Assembly: GCF_020616155.1 (NCBI RefSeq)
Contig: NZ_CP085530.1
Span: 3,310,501-3,374,500 of the forward strand
DNA length: 64,000 bases
Origin: Vogesella sp. XCS3
Lineage (GTDB): Bacteria > Pseudomonadota > Gammaproteobacteria > Burkholderiales > Chromobacteriaceae
Direction of reading: 5' to 3'
Shown here: positions 37,169-45,495 of the stretch, piece after piece
Position numbering within the stretch: the first letter of the stretch is position 1
Layout of the letters: every line of letters starts with the position of its first letter
Translations under genes and position numbers: made by a program
The notes under the pieces: model-generated
Told to the model about the DNA's origin: nothing
Database searches by the model: none
Seen by the model: only the letters and a program-made list of their open reading frames with translations

Positions 37169-37738
37169 ATGAACCTGCCACCCCTGATCCAATCTTTTGT
37201 GCTGCACTTTGGCGAGATGGGCAGCCACTGGGGCATTAACCGCACCGTAGGGCAGATTTACGCCCTGCTTTATGTTTCCGACCGGCCGCTGAACGCGGAC
37301 GACATCGTGGAGGCCATCGGCTGTTCGCGCTCCAATACCAGTATGGCGCTGAAAGAATTGCAGGCCTGGCGCTTGGTCAAATTGCAACACTTGCCAGGCG
37401 ACCGCCGCGAGTACTTCAGCACGCCGGAAGACGTGTGGGCCATTTTCAAGACGCTGGCCGAAGAGCGGCAAAAGCGAGAAGTCGAGCCCACGCTGACCAT
37501 GCTGCGCGGCGCCATCATGGAAACCCCGTCCGGCGAGGCCGAACGCCACGCCCAGGCACGCATGAACGAGATGTACCAGCTGATCGAGCTGGTCACCAAG
37601 TGGTTTGCCGACATCCGCGACATGGACGTGGAAACGCTGGAAAAGCTGATGAAGCTGGGCAGCCAGGTGGGCAAGGTGCTGCAGTTCACCCAGAGCCTGG
37701 GCCGTTTGGCCGGGCGTGACAGTGGCAAGGAGGATTAG
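37169..37738 (+). CDS. GbsR/MarR-like winged-helix regulator
   Basis: 189 residues. The N-terminal half is a MarR/GbsR-type winged helix (GQIYALLYVSDRPLNADDIVEAIGCSRSNTSMALKELQAWRLVKLQHLPGDRREYFSTPEDVW); the C-terminal half is a long helical dimerisation part. It is separated by two bases from cydA and so is cotranscribed with the cytochrome bd oxidase genes. Since its promoter carries a strong dyad, autorepression and control of cydAB are the simplest reading; the signal (redox, respiratory inhibitor, osmolyte) is unknown. Confidence 0.85.
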   Translation: MNLPPLIQSFVLHFGEMGSHWGINRTVGQIYALLYVSDRPLNADDIVEAIGCSRSNTSMALKELQAWRLVKLQHLPGDRREYFSTPEDVWAIFKTLAEERQKREVEPTLTMLRGAIMETPSGEAERHAQARMNEMYQLIELVTKWFADIRDMDVETLEKLMKLGSQVGKVLQFTQSLGRLAGRDSGKED

Positions 37739-37740
37739 CC

Positions 37741-39069
37741 ATGGACAGCCTGGACCCGGTCATCCTGGCTCGCATCCAGTTTGCGGCCAACATTACCTTC
37801 CACATCCTGTTCCCTACCATCAGCATTGCCATGGGCTGGGTGCTGCTGTACTTCAAGGCGCGCTTTAACCGCAGTGGCGACGAGGCGTGGATGGACGCCT
37901 ACGGCTTCTGGGTAAAAATCTTTGCGCTGACCTTTGCGCTGGGCGTGGTGTCCGGCATCACCATGAGCTTCCAGTTCGGCACCAACTGGCCGGGCTTCAT
38001 GCAGCACGTGGGCAATGTGGCCGGGCCGCTGCTGGCTTACGAGGTGCTGACCGCCTTCTTCCTGGAGGCCACCTTCCTGGGCATCATGCTGTTCGGCCGC
38101 GCCAAAGTGTCCAACCGCGTGCATACGCTGGCCACCTTTCTGGTGGCGTTCGGCACCACGGTGTCGGCGTTCTGGATCATCGTGCTGAATTCGTGGATGC
38201 AGACCCCCGCCGGGGTAGAGGTGATCGCCGGCAAGGTGCACGTGCAAAGCTGGCTGGCGGTGATTTTCAACCCGTCCATGCCCTACCGCCTGACCCACAT
38301 GCTGCTGGCCTCCGGCCTGACGGTGGCGTTTCTGGTGGCTGGCGTGTCGGCCTACCGCTGGTTGCGCGGTGACCGCGCCGCCGCAGTGGCGCACACGCTG
38401 AAAACCGGCGTCAGCCTGGCGGCCTTGCTGATTCCGTTGCAGGTGCTGGTAGGCGACATGCACGGGCTGAACACCTTCCAGCACCAGCCGGCCAAGCTGG
38501 CCGCCATCGAAGGCGTGTGGCACACCGAACGTGGCGCGCCCTTGCTGCTGTTTGCGCTGCCGGACGAAGCTACGCAAAGCAACCGCTTCGAGGTCGGCAT
38601 ACCCAAACTGGCCAGCCTGATCATTACCCATCACCCCGATGGCGAGATCCGCGGCCTGAATGAATTCCCCAACGCCCACCCGCCCGTGGCCAAGGTGTTC
38701 TGGAGCTTCCGCGTGATGGTGGGGGTAGGCATGCTGATGCTGGCGGTGAGCTGGCTGGCGTGGTGGCAGCTGCGTCGCGGCCAACTGGCACCGTGGTTGC
38801 AGCGTGGCCTAGTGGCGATGACCTTCTCTGGCTGGGTAGCTACGGTGGCCGGCTGGTACGTCACCGAAATCGGCCGCCAGCCGTGGCTGGTCACCGGCAT
38901 CCTGCGCACCGCCGACGCCGCATCCAGCGTGGGCAGCGGCATGATCCTGTCTACTTTGCTGATGTACCTGGCGTTGTACGCAGTGCTGCTGGCCAGCTAT
39001 GTGTCGGTGGTGTTTTATCTGGCGCGCAAGGCAGCGCCTGCGGCCAACCTTGAAGGAGCACAGCCATGA
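37741..39069 (+). CDS. cydA: Cytochrome bd ubiquinol oxidase subunit I (short Q-loop type)
   Basis: Inner-membrane quinol oxidase subunit carrying haems b558, b595 and d, with about nine helices, 442 residues. Seen: LARIQFAANITFHILFP (haem ligand His21), SFQFGTNWPGFM, YEVLTAFFLEATFLG with the proton-path glutamate, MPYRLTHMLLAS (b558 His), GDMHGLN, FWSFRVMVGVGM (Met ligand) and WYVTEIGRQPW. It is well short of E. coli CydA (522), so the quinol loop is the short form, as in cyanide-insensitive CioA-type oxidases. The 4-base ATGA overlap with cydB implies coupling. Confidence 0.94.
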   Translation: MDSLDPVILARIQFAANITFHILFPTISIAMGWVLLYFKARFNRSGDEAWMDAYGFWVKIFALTFALGVVSGITMSFQFGTNWPGFMQHVGNVAGPLLAYEVLTAFFLEATFLGIMLFGRAKVSNRVHTLATFLVAFGTTVSAFWIIVLNSWMQTPAGVEVIAGKVHVQSWLAVIFNPSMPYRLTHMLLASGLTVAFLVAGVSAYRWLRGDRAAAVAHTLKTGVSLAALLIPLQVLVGDMHGLNTFQHQPAKLAAIEGVWHTERGAPLLLFALPDEATQSNRFEVGIPKLASLIITHHPDGEIRGLNEFPNAHPPVAKVFWSFRVMVGVGMLMLAVSWLAWWQLRRGQLAPWLQRGLVAMTFSGWVATVAGWYVTEIGRQPWLVTGILRTADAASSVGSGMILSTLLMYLALYAVLLASYVSVVFYLARKAAPAANLEGAQP

Positions 39070-40076
39070 ATGCCGAACTGTGGTTGCCGGTGATCTTTGC
39101 CGGCCTGATGGCGCTGTCGATGCTGATTTATGTGGTGCTGGACGGCTACGACCTGGGCGTTGGCGTGCTGCTACCGCTGGGTAACGACGACGAGCGCGAC
39201 GCCATGATCGCCAGCATCGGCCCGTTCTGGGATGCCAACGAAACCTGGCTGGTGCTGGGCGTGGGGCTGCTGCTGGTGGCGTTTCCGATGGCACACGGTA
39301 TCATCCTGGGCGAGCTGTACCTGCCGGTGGCCATCATGCTGCTGGGGCTGATCCTGCGCGGGGTGGCGTTCGACTTCCGCGTCAAGGCGCAGGCGCAGCA
39401 CCAGCCGGCGTGGAACCTGGCGTTTGCTGCCGGCTCGCTGCTGGCGTCTATTAGCCAGGGCGTGATGCTGGGCCGCTACCTGACCGGCTTTGCGCCCGGG
39501 GCGGGCGCCTGGGGCTTTGCGCTGCTGACCGGCCTGGGGCTAACTGCGGCCTACGTGCTGCTGGGTGCCGGCTGGCTGATCATGAAGAGCAGCGACCGCC
39601 TGCAGCAGCGTGCCACGCGCTGGGCGCAGTACGCGCTGGCCGGTACCGCGCTGGCAGTATTGCTGGTGTCGGTGGCTACGCCGCTGGCCAGCAGCCGCAT
39701 CGCCGATAAATGGTTCGTGTTGCCGGATTTCCTGCTGCTGTTGCCGCTGCCGTTGATCAGCGTGGCGCTGTTCGGCCTCTTGGCCGCCAGCCTGCCCAGG
39801 TTGGCCGCACGCCAGCGCGCCGGGCAGGACGCGCTGTGCTGGCTGCCGTTTGCCTGCACCGTGGGTATTGTGCTGCTGGCGTTTTGGGGGCTGGCGTATA
39901 GCGTGTTTCCCGAAATCGTCATCGGCCGGCTGGACATCTGGCAGGCTGCCAGCGACCCGGAAGCGCTGTGGGTGATTCTGGCCGGTGCTGCCGTGGTGCT
40001 GCCCACCATCATCGCTTATACGGTGTTTGCCTACCGCGTGTTCTGGGGCAAGGCAGGCAAGCTCAGCTACAGCTAG
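39066..40076 (+). CDS. cydB: Cytochrome bd ubiquinol oxidase subunit II
   Basis: 336-residue membrane subunit with about eight helices that pairs with CydA. LWLPVIFAGLMALSMLIYVVLDGYDLGVGVLLPL is the conserved N-terminal helix; IGPFWDANETWLVLGVGLLLVAFP and LYLPVAIMLLGLILRGVAFDFR follow; the last part has ALWVILAGAAVVLPTIIAYTVFAYRVFWGK. It contains a repeat copy at 39801-39809. A strong terminator follows the stop. Confidence 0.95.
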   Translation: MNAELWLPVIFAGLMALSMLIYVVLDGYDLGVGVLLPLGNDDERDAMIASIGPFWDANETWLVLGVGLLLVAFPMAHGIILGELYLPVAIMLLGLILRGVAFDFRVKAQAQHQPAWNLAFAAGSLLASISQGVMLGRYLTGFAPGAGAWGFALLTGLGLTAAYVLLGAGWLIMKSSDRLQQRATRWAQYALAGTALAVLLVSVATPLASSRIADKWFVLPDFLLLLPLPLISVALFGLLAASLPRLAARQRAGQDALCWLPFACTVGIVLLAFWGLAYSVFPEIVIGRLDIWQAASDPEALWVILAGAAVVLPTIIAYTVFAYRVFWGKAGKLSYS

Positions 40077-40097
40077 AAAATATTGCGCCAAATCAAA

Positions 40098-40126
40098 AGA
40101 GCAGGGTTTATTCCTGCTCTTTTTTT
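40098..40126 (+). terminator. Intrinsic terminator of cydAB
   Basis: AGAGCAGG (40098-40105), seven-base loop, CCTGCTCT (40113-40120), then six further T. Confidence 0.85.
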
Positions 40127-40206
40127 ATTTCTATCATGGACTTAAAGCAGGGTGTGCGCGCTTTGCGCACACATACGATACGTTACATTTTGATAGAGCG
40201 ATTCGC

Positions 40207-40247
40207 TTGACTTGGGTCAAAGCCCATGAAAAGCGCAGGGGTAAGAT
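40207..40247 (+). promoter_or_regulatory. FNR/Crp-family site with class II promoter
   Basis: TTGACTTGGGTCAA (40207-40220) is a perfect dyad matching the FNR/ANR consensus TTGAT-N4-ATCAA except for one symmetric change per half. TAAGAT (40242-40247) is a fitting -10 box. The dyad centre (40213.5) falls about 41 bases before the predicted start (about 40254), the classical activating position. The target is the small gene at 40292. Confidence 0.6.
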
Positions 40248-40291
40248 GACTGCATCCAGATCGAATACCGGGCTGCCGGGGGAGCAATATC

Positions 40292-40420
40292 ATGGAATTG
40301 TGGAAACAACTTCTCTCTGACGACGTAGGCATGATGAGCGCTATCGTTATCACTGTCACAACAGTCATCGTGCTGACCTGTATCGCCATCTTTATCAAAA
40401 AGGCGAACGACGATAAGTAA
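40292..40420 (+). CDS. DUF3149-type single-helix membrane microprotein, 42 residues
   Basis: Short gene with GGGGGAGC before the ATG. The protein begins MELWKQLLSDDVGMMS, has one hydrophobic helix (AIVITVTTVIVLTCIAIF, about 17-34) and ends in charged KKANDDK. Opening and layout match DUF3149, a betaproteobacterial family of about 40 residues with unknown function. It has its own FNR-type promoter and a terminator, and lies directly downstream of cydAB. A role as a small subunit or assembly factor of an oxidase, like CydX, is conjecture. Confidence 0.8.
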   Translation: MELWKQLLSDDVGMMSAIVITVTTVIVLTCIAIFIKKANDDK

Positions 40421-40428
40421 GCTTTAAA

Positions 40429-40446
40429 CGCATGCCACGGCATGCG
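40429..40446. repeat. Small hairpin after the microprotein gene
   Basis: CGCATGCC (40429-40436) and GGCATGCG (40439-40446) with almost no loop; no T tract. Confidence 0.4.
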
Positions 40447-40478
40447 CGTGTGATTTCCTCTTGATGTGTGTGTGTTTG

Positions 40479-40510
40479 GGGGTACGGTGGTGGGCCGTAC
40501 CCCTTTTTTT
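40479..40510 (+). terminator. Intrinsic terminator downstream of the microprotein gene
   Basis: GGGGTACGG (40479-40487), seven-base loop, CCGTACCCC (40495-40503), seven T. Confidence 0.85.
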
Positions 40511-40643
40511 ATAGTTTTTCCGCGCGCGCAGCTGGCTCACCACTGTGCCAGAGCTGCCCACGCCACCGTGCAGACGCTACACGCGATTTGCCGTCGTCTA
40601 CGTCCCCTTTCGCTGCCTTCATCTTGCTGTCACATGGCCCGCC

Positions 40644-40676
40644 TAGACTTTATTTCAATGATTCTTGTAATATTGA
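40644..40676 (+). promoter_or_regulatory. Likely promoter/operator of the arsenic operon
   Basis: TAGACT (40644-40649), 18-base spacer, TAATAT (40668-40673). An imperfect dyad TCAAT (40655-40659) ... ATTGA (40672-40676) overlaps the -10 box and is AT-rich like ArsR sites. GGAGACC precedes the ATG at 40695. Confidence 0.4.
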
Positions 40677-40694
40677 TTTGGCCGGAGACCAGAC

Positions 40695-41192
40695 ATGACC
40701 CACCCTTTCGATACGCTGGCCATCCCTGCTGTGGATGGCTGTTTACTGCTGACACCGTGCCCCGGTACCCAGGCTGTTAGCCTGAGCCAGGCGCTGCATA
40801 CCCTGCAGCAGGCCGGTGCCAGCGGTGTCATCAGCCTGATGCCGGCTGCCGAGCTACAGCAGAACGGCGCCGATGATATAGGCGCTGCGTGTGGCCAACT
40901 GGGCCTGGCCTGGTTTCACCTGCCGGTAGCGGACGAGCGCGCACCGCTGGCGGATTTCGATAGTGCCTGGCAAGCCGCCGCGCCCGATCTGCTGGCGCGG
41001 CTGCGGGCTGGCCAGTGCCTGGCCATTCATTGCAAGGGCGGGTCTGGCCGTACCGGCCTGGTCGCTGCCCGCATCCTGATTGCTCTGGGTGTGCCGCGCA
41101 GCGCTGCCATCGCGCAGGTACAGGCGCTGCGCCCCAAGGCCATACAGCACCCGGTGCACCAGGCCTGGATTGGCCAGTACGACGCCGTTTAA
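40695..41192 (+). CDS. Protein tyrosine / dual-specificity phosphatase family protein
   Basis: 165 residues with the Cys-phosphatase signature [10 protein letters not shown] (HCxxGxxRT/S) near residue 111 and an upstream loop with ERAPLADFD, placing it in the CDKN3-like dual-specificity group. It is first in an operon with ArsJ-partner GAPDH (22 bases downstream), arsJ, an arsR-arsC fusion and acr3. Its job in arsenic handling is unknown; dephosphorylating a protein, or hydrolysing a phospho/arseno ester, are guesses. The family call is firm, the pathway role is not. Confidence 0.82.
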   Translation: MTHPFDTLAIPAVDGCLLLTPCPGTQAVSLSQALHTLQQAGASGVISLMPAAELQQNGADDIGAACGQLGLAWFHLPVADERAPLADFDSAWQAAAPDLLARLRAGQCLAIHCKGGSGRTGLVAARILIALGVPRSAAIAQVQALRPKAIQHPVHQAWIGQYDAV

Positions 41193-41214
41193 CCTTTTAG
41201 CGAGACACCCCACT

Positions 41215-42225
41215 ATGACCATCAAGATCGGTATCAACGGTTTTGGCCGCATCGGCCGCCTGGCACTGCGTGCCGCCTGGGCCTGGCCCGAGTTTGAATT
41301 CGTGCACATCAACGACCCGGCCGGCGACGCGGAAACCCACGCCCACTTGCTGAATTTTGATTCGGTGCACGGCCGCTGGGGCCACGAGGCCAGCGCGGTG
41401 GACGGCGCTATCGTTATTGACGGCAAGCGCATCAGCGTCAGCCACAACAAGGCGATTGCCGATACCGACTGGCGCGGTTGCGATGTAGTGATCGAAGCCA
41501 GCGGCAAGATGAAAACTGTAGCCGTGCTGCAGGCGTACCTGGAACAGGGCGTCAAGCGCGTGGTAGTGAGCGCGCCGGTAAAAGAGCCAGGCGCGCTGAA
41601 CGTGGTGATGGGTGTGAACCAGCAGCTGTTCGACCCTGCCGTGCACCGCATCGTTACCGCTGCCTCGTGCACCACCAACTGCTTGGCGCCGGTGGTGAAG
41701 GTGATCCACGAAACCTTCGGTATCCGCCACGGCAGCATCACCACCATCCACGACCTGACCAACACCCAGAGCATTCTGGACCAGCCGCACAAAGACCTGC
41801 GCCGCGCCCGCGCCAGCGGCATGAGCCTGATCCCCACCAGCACCGGCTCGGCTACCGCTATTGCCGAGATCTTCCCCGAGCTGCGCGGCCGCCTCAATGG
41901 CCACGCCGTGCGCGTGCCGCTGGCCAACGCCTCGCTGACCGACTGCGTGTTCGAGGTAGAGCGCGCCACCACCGCCGAGGAGGTCAACGTCGCGCTGCAG
42001 CATGCGGCCAACCATACGCTGCAGGGCATTCTGGGCTACGAAGCGCGCCCGCTGGTATCTATCGATTACCGTACCGACCCGCGTTCGTCCATTATCGATG
42101 CGCTGTCCACCATGGTAGTGAACGGCACGCAGGTAAAGCTGTACGCCTGGTACGACAACGAATGGGGCTACGCCAACCGCACCGTGGAGCTGGCGCGGCT
42201 GGTGGGCCTGGCCGACCAGGGCTAA
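41215..42225 (+). CDS. Glyceraldehyde-3-phosphate dehydrogenase, ArsJ-associated
   Basis: 336-residue GAPDH. NAD-binding [18 protein letters not shown], catalytic cysteine in [47 protein letters not shown] and [15 protein letters not shown] are conserved. In ars operons this enzyme forms 1-arseno-3-phosphoglycerate from arsenate, which ArsJ then exports; the direct neighbour arsJ (three bases away) makes that role likely rather than glycolysis. The ATG at 41215 is the GAPDH start; the longer upstream frame overlaps the phosphatase gene and is unsupported. Confidence 0.92.
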   Translation: MTIKIGINGFGRIGRLALRAAWAWPEFEFVHINDPAGDAETHAHLLNFDSVHGRWGHEASAVDGAIVIDGKRISVSHNKAIADTDWRGCDVVIEASGKMKTVAVLQAYLEQGVKRVVVSAPVKEPGALNVVMGVNQQLFDPAVHRIVTAASCTTNCLAPVVKVIHETFGIRHGSITTIHDLTNTQSILDQPHKDLRRARASGMSLIPTSTGSATAIAEIFPELRGRLNGHAVRVPLANASLTDCVFEVERATTAEEVNVALQHAANHTLQGILGYEARPLVSIDYRTDPRSSIIDALSTMVVNGTQVKLYAWYDNEWGYANRTVELARLVGLADQG

Positions 42226-42228
42226 GCG

Positions 42229-43464
42229 ATGCAGGCGCTTTCCACGCTATCGCCGGCCATCCGCCAGTACCTGCTGGTGACGGCCAACTACTGGGCGTTC
42301 ACCCTTACCGACGGCGCGCTGCGCATGCTGGTGGTGCTGCACTTTCACCAGCTGGGCTACGCCCCGTTGCAGATTGCCGCGCTGTTCCTGTTTTACGAGG
42401 TGTTCGGCGTGGTCACCAACCTGGTGGGCGGCTATCTGGGCGCGCGGCTGGGGCTGAACCGCACCATGAACCTGGGTCTGGCGCTGCAGGTGCTGGCGTT
42501 GCTGATGTTGGCCGCACCGGCCGCCGTGCTCACCGTACCGTACGTGATGGCCAGCCAGGCACTGTCCGGCATTGCCAAAGACCTGAACAAGATGTCTGCC
42601 AAAAGCAGCATCAAGCTGCTGGTGCCGGACGGCGAGCAGGGCACGCTGTACCGCTGGGTGGCGCTGCTGACCGGCTCCAAGAACGCGTTGAAAGGCGTGG
42701 GCTTCTTTCTGGGCGGTGCCTTGCTGGCTACGCTGGGCTTTGGCGACGCGGTGCTGGGCATGGCGGCGCTATTGGCGGCGATCTGGCTGTTCAGCCTGTG
42801 GCAGCTGCGGCCCGACCTGGGCATGGCCAAGGCCAAGCCGAAGTTTCGCGAGCTGCTGTCCAAAAGCCCGGCCATCAACCGGCTGTCGGCGGCGCGGCTA
42901 TTCCTGTTTGGCGCGCGCGACGTATGGTTTGTGGTGGCGCTGCCGGTGTACCTCGGCAACGTGTTTGGCTGGGATGTCTGGCAGGTAGGCGGCTTTCTGG
43001 CGGCGTGGGTTATCGGCTACGGCGTGGTGCAAACGCTGGCACCAGCCATTACCGGCAAAAAGCAGGGCAGGGTGCCGGATGGGCGCAGCGCTTTTGCATG
43101 GGCTGCCATGCTGGCCGGCCTGCCCGCTGCCATGGCCTTAGGGTTGGCCGCAGGCTGGCCTGCTGGCTGGGTGGTACTGGGCGGGCTGGCGCTGTTTGGC
43201 GTGCTGTTTGCGGTGAACTCCTCGCTGCATAGCTACCTGATTGTCAGCTATGCCAAGGCCGACGGCGTGTCGCTGGACGTGGGCTTTTACTATATGTCCA
43301 ACGCCATGGGCCGGCTGATCGGCACCGTGCTGTCCGGCTGGGTGTACCAGCAATACGGCCTGGCCGCCTGCCTGTGGCTATCTACTGTGTTTATTACCGT
43401 GGCCGCGCTGGTGTCGCTGGCCCTGCCGCAGCACGCGGCCAACCCTGCCCGAGAAAACGCATGA
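42229..43464 (+). CDS. arsJ: Organoarsenical efflux MFS transporter ArsJ
   Basis: 411-residue inner-membrane major facilitator, about 11-12 helices. Typical ArsJ opening NYWAFTLTDGALRMLVVLHFHQLGYAPLQIAALFLFYE (split by the first helices), GYLGARLGLNRTMNLGL, and SGIAKDLNKMSAKSSIK. It exports 1-arseno-3-phosphoglycerate, giving arsenate resistance without reduction. It lies three bases behind the GAPDH gene and overlaps the next gene by four bases (ATGA). Two repeat copies are inside. Confidence 0.9.
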   Translation: MQALSTLSPAIRQYLLVTANYWAFTLTDGALRMLVVLHFHQLGYAPLQIAALFLFYEVFGVVTNLVGGYLGARLGLNRTMNLGLALQVLALLMLAAPAAVLTVPYVMASQALSGIAKDLNKMSAKSSIKLLVPDGEQGTLYRWVALLTGSKNALKGVGFFLGGALLATLGFGDAVLGMAALLAAIWLFSLWQLRPDLGMAKAKPKFRELLSKSPAINRLSAARLFLFGARDVWFVVALPVYLGNVFGWDVWQVGGFLAAWVIGYGVVQTLAPAITGKKQGRVPDGRSAFAWAAMLAGLPAAMALGLAAGWPAGWVVLGGLALFGVLFAVNSSLHSYLIVSYAKADGVSLDVGFYYMSNAMGRLIGTVLSGWVYQQYGLAACLWLSTVFITVAALVSLALPQHAANPARENA

Positions 43465-44357
43465 GCCTGCCCAAAGAAAGCGCCGTCAAACTATTCGAAG
43501 CGCTGGCCTCCGGCGTGCGCCTGGACATCTACCGCCTGCTGGTACGCCAGGGCCACGAAGGCATGGTGGCCGGCCAGATTGCGGCCAACCTCGACTTGCC
43601 AGCCAACAATGTGTCGTTCCACCTGAAAGGCATGAGCCACGCCGGGCTGGTGACGGTGGCGCAAGAAGGCCGCTTTCAACGCTACCGCGCCAACCTGGCG
43701 CTGATGCAGCAACTGCTGGCCTACCTCACCGACGAATGCTGCGCCGGCCAGCCGCAGCAGTGCCCGGAGCTGGCCGTGCCGTGCTGCCCGCCTCCGGTTT
43801 CCCCGTTTGCTATGACCACCCTGGAGCCTGACATCATGCGCGACCGGGTCTACAACGTGCTGTTCATCTGCAGTGGCAACAGTGCCCGCAGCATCATGGC
43901 CGAAGCCATCCTCAACCAGCTGGGCGAAGGCCGCTTCCGTGCGTTTAGTGCGGGCAGCCACCCGCGCGGCTTTGTGCACCCGCAAACGCTGGCCACGCTG
44001 CAGCAGCACCAGCACGACGCTGCCAGCGCGCGCTGCAAGAGCTGGGACGAGTTTGCCGGCCCCGATGCGCCGGCAATGGATTTTGTGTTTACCGTGTGCG
44101 ACGCCGCAGCCGGTGAGGCCTGCCCGGCCTGGCTCGGCCAGCCGATGACGGCGCACTGGGGCTTTGCCGACCCGGCTGCGGTAAGTGGCGACGAAGCCAC
44201 GCAGCACAAGGCCTTTGTGCGTACCTACCGTGACATCACCACCCGCTTGCGCCTGTTCCTCAGCCTGCCCCTGCACAAGCTGGACCGCCTGGCGCTGCAG
44301 CATGCGGTGCAGAACATTGGCCGGCCAGATGCGCTGAGCGGCGAGTCGCAGGCATGA
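43461..44357 (+). CDS. Fusion of ArsR-type repressor and LMW-PTP-type arsenate reductase
   Basis: 298 residues. Residues 1-90 form an ArsR/SmtB winged helix (LFEALASGVRLDIYRLLVRQGHEGMVAGQIAANLDLPANNVSFHLKGM). C93, C94 and C101 behind it, plus C108-C109, are candidate arsenite ligands. From about 128 a low-molecular-weight phosphatase fold carries VLFICSGNSARS (C137, the CX5R loop), the ArsC catalytic site. One chain thus seems to sense arsenite and reduce arsenate. It overlaps arsJ and acr3 by four bases each. No separate arsR was seen nearby. Confidence 0.88.
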   Translation: MSLPKESAVKLFEALASGVRLDIYRLLVRQGHEGMVAGQIAANLDLPANNVSFHLKGMSHAGLVTVAQEGRFQRYRANLALMQQLLAYLTDECCAGQPQQCPELAVPCCPPPVSPFAMTTLEPDIMRDRVYNVLFICSGNSARSIMAEAILNQLGEGRFRAFSAGSHPRGFVHPQTLATLQQHQHDAASARCKSWDEFAGPDAPAMDFVFTVCDAAAGEACPAWLGQPMTAHWGFADPAAVSGDEATQHKAFVRTYRDITTRLRLFLSLPLHKLDRLALQHAVQNIGRPDALSGESQA

Positions 44358-45418
44358 GTAGCACTTGCGACACCCGGCCGCCGTCTGCGGCCAAGGGTAT
44401 GAGCCTGTTCGAGCGCTACCTCAGCGCCTGGGTGGCGGCCTGCATTGTGGTGGGCCTCGGCCTGGGCCAGCTGTGGCCGCAGGGCTTTGCCGCGCTGGCG
44501 GCCATGGAAATCGCCCGCGTCAACCTGCCGGTGGGCGTGCTGGTGTGGGTGATGATCATCCCCATGTTGCTGAAGATCGACTTTGGCGCGCTGCACCAGG
44601 TGCGCCAGCACGTGCGCGGCATCGGCGTGACCCTGTTTGTGAACTGGCTGGTCAAGCCGTTTTCCATGGCGCTGCTGGGCTGGCTGTTCGTGCGCCAGCT
44701 GTTTGCGCCGTGGCTGCCAGCCGACCAGCTGGACAGCTACATCGCCGGGCTGATCCTGCTGGCGGCCGCACCGTGCACCGCCATGGTGTTTGTGTGGAGC
44801 CGGCTTACCGGGGGCGACCCGTACTTTACGCTGTCGCAAGTGGCGCTGAACGACCTGATCATGGTGTTTGCCTTTGCCCCGTTGGTGGCGCTGCTGCTGG
44901 GCGTGTCCAGCATCGCCGTGCCGTGGGCTACGCTGCTGACCTCGGTGCTGCTGTACATCGTGCTGCCGGTGCTACTGGCGCAGGCGCTGCGCAAGTGGCT
45001 GCTGGCACGCGGCCCGGCTGCGTTCGAGCGCGCCATGGCCGCCATCCAGCCGTGGTCGATGGCGGCGCTGCTGCTGACGCTGGTACTGCTGTTTGCCTTT
45101 CAGGGCCAGGCCATTCTGGCGCAGCCGCTGGTGATCGTGCTGCTGGCAGTGCCCATCCTGATCCAGGTACTGTTCAACGCTGGCCTGGCCTACTGGCTGA
45201 ACCGGCGCCTGGGCGAGCAGCACAGCGTGGCCTGCCCGTCGGCACTGATTGGCGCGTCCAACTTTTTCGAGCTGGCGGTGGCCGCCGCCATCAGCCTATT
45301 TGGCCTGCACTCCGGCGCCGCACTGGCCACGGTAGTGGGGGTGCTGATCGAGGTGCCGGTGATGTTGCTGGTGGTACGCGTCGTCAACGCCAGCCGTGGC
45401 TGGTACCAGCAAGCTTAA
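44354..45418 (+). CDS. acr3: Arsenite efflux permease Acr3
   Basis: 354-residue inner-membrane protein with about ten helices, of the Acr3 family (not ArsB). The essential cysteine is in LLAAAPCTAMVFVWSRLTGGDP; NLPVGVLVWVMIIPMLLKIDF and ACPSALIGASNFFELAVAAAISLFG also match. It extrudes arsenite made by the upstream ArsC domain. Last gene of the five-gene operon; a repeat copy (45421-45429) begins right after the stop, then a strong terminator. Confidence 0.94.
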   Translation: MSSTCDTRPPSAAKGMSLFERYLSAWVAACIVVGLGLGQLWPQGFAALAAMEIARVNLPVGVLVWVMIIPMLLKIDFGALHQVRQHVRGIGVTLFVNWLVKPFSMALLGWLFVRQLFAPWLPADQLDSYIAGLILLAAAPCTAMVFVWSRLTGGDPYFTLSQVALNDLIMVFAFAPLVALLLGVSSIAVPWATLLTSVLLYIVLPVLLAQALRKWLLARGPAAFERAMAAIQPWSMAALLLTLVLLFAFQGQAILAQPLVIVLLAVPILIQVLFNAGLAYWLNRRLGEQHSVACPSALIGASNFFELAVAAAISLFGLHSGAALATVVGVLIEVPVMLLVVRVVNASRGWYQQA

Positions 45419-45448
45419 GGTTGGCCGCACGGCGTCTGGGGTAGCAAA

Positions 45449-45478
45449 AAGCCGATGGCGGGTGCCATCGGCTTTTTT
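45449..45478 (+). terminator. Intrinsic terminator of the arsenic operon
   Basis: AGCCGATGGC (45450-45459), short loop, GCCATCGGCT (45464-45473), T tract to 45478; A-rich on the other side, so it can also serve the convergent gene at 45496. Confidence 0.85.
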
Positions 45479-45495
45479 GTGGGTAGCGAAGGCGC

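Noticed and set aside
41478..43232. A 584-codon frame in a second frame across the GAPDH and arsJ genes.
   Set aside because: Same-strand frame shadow over two well-conserved genes; Arg/Ala/Gly-rich without any motif.
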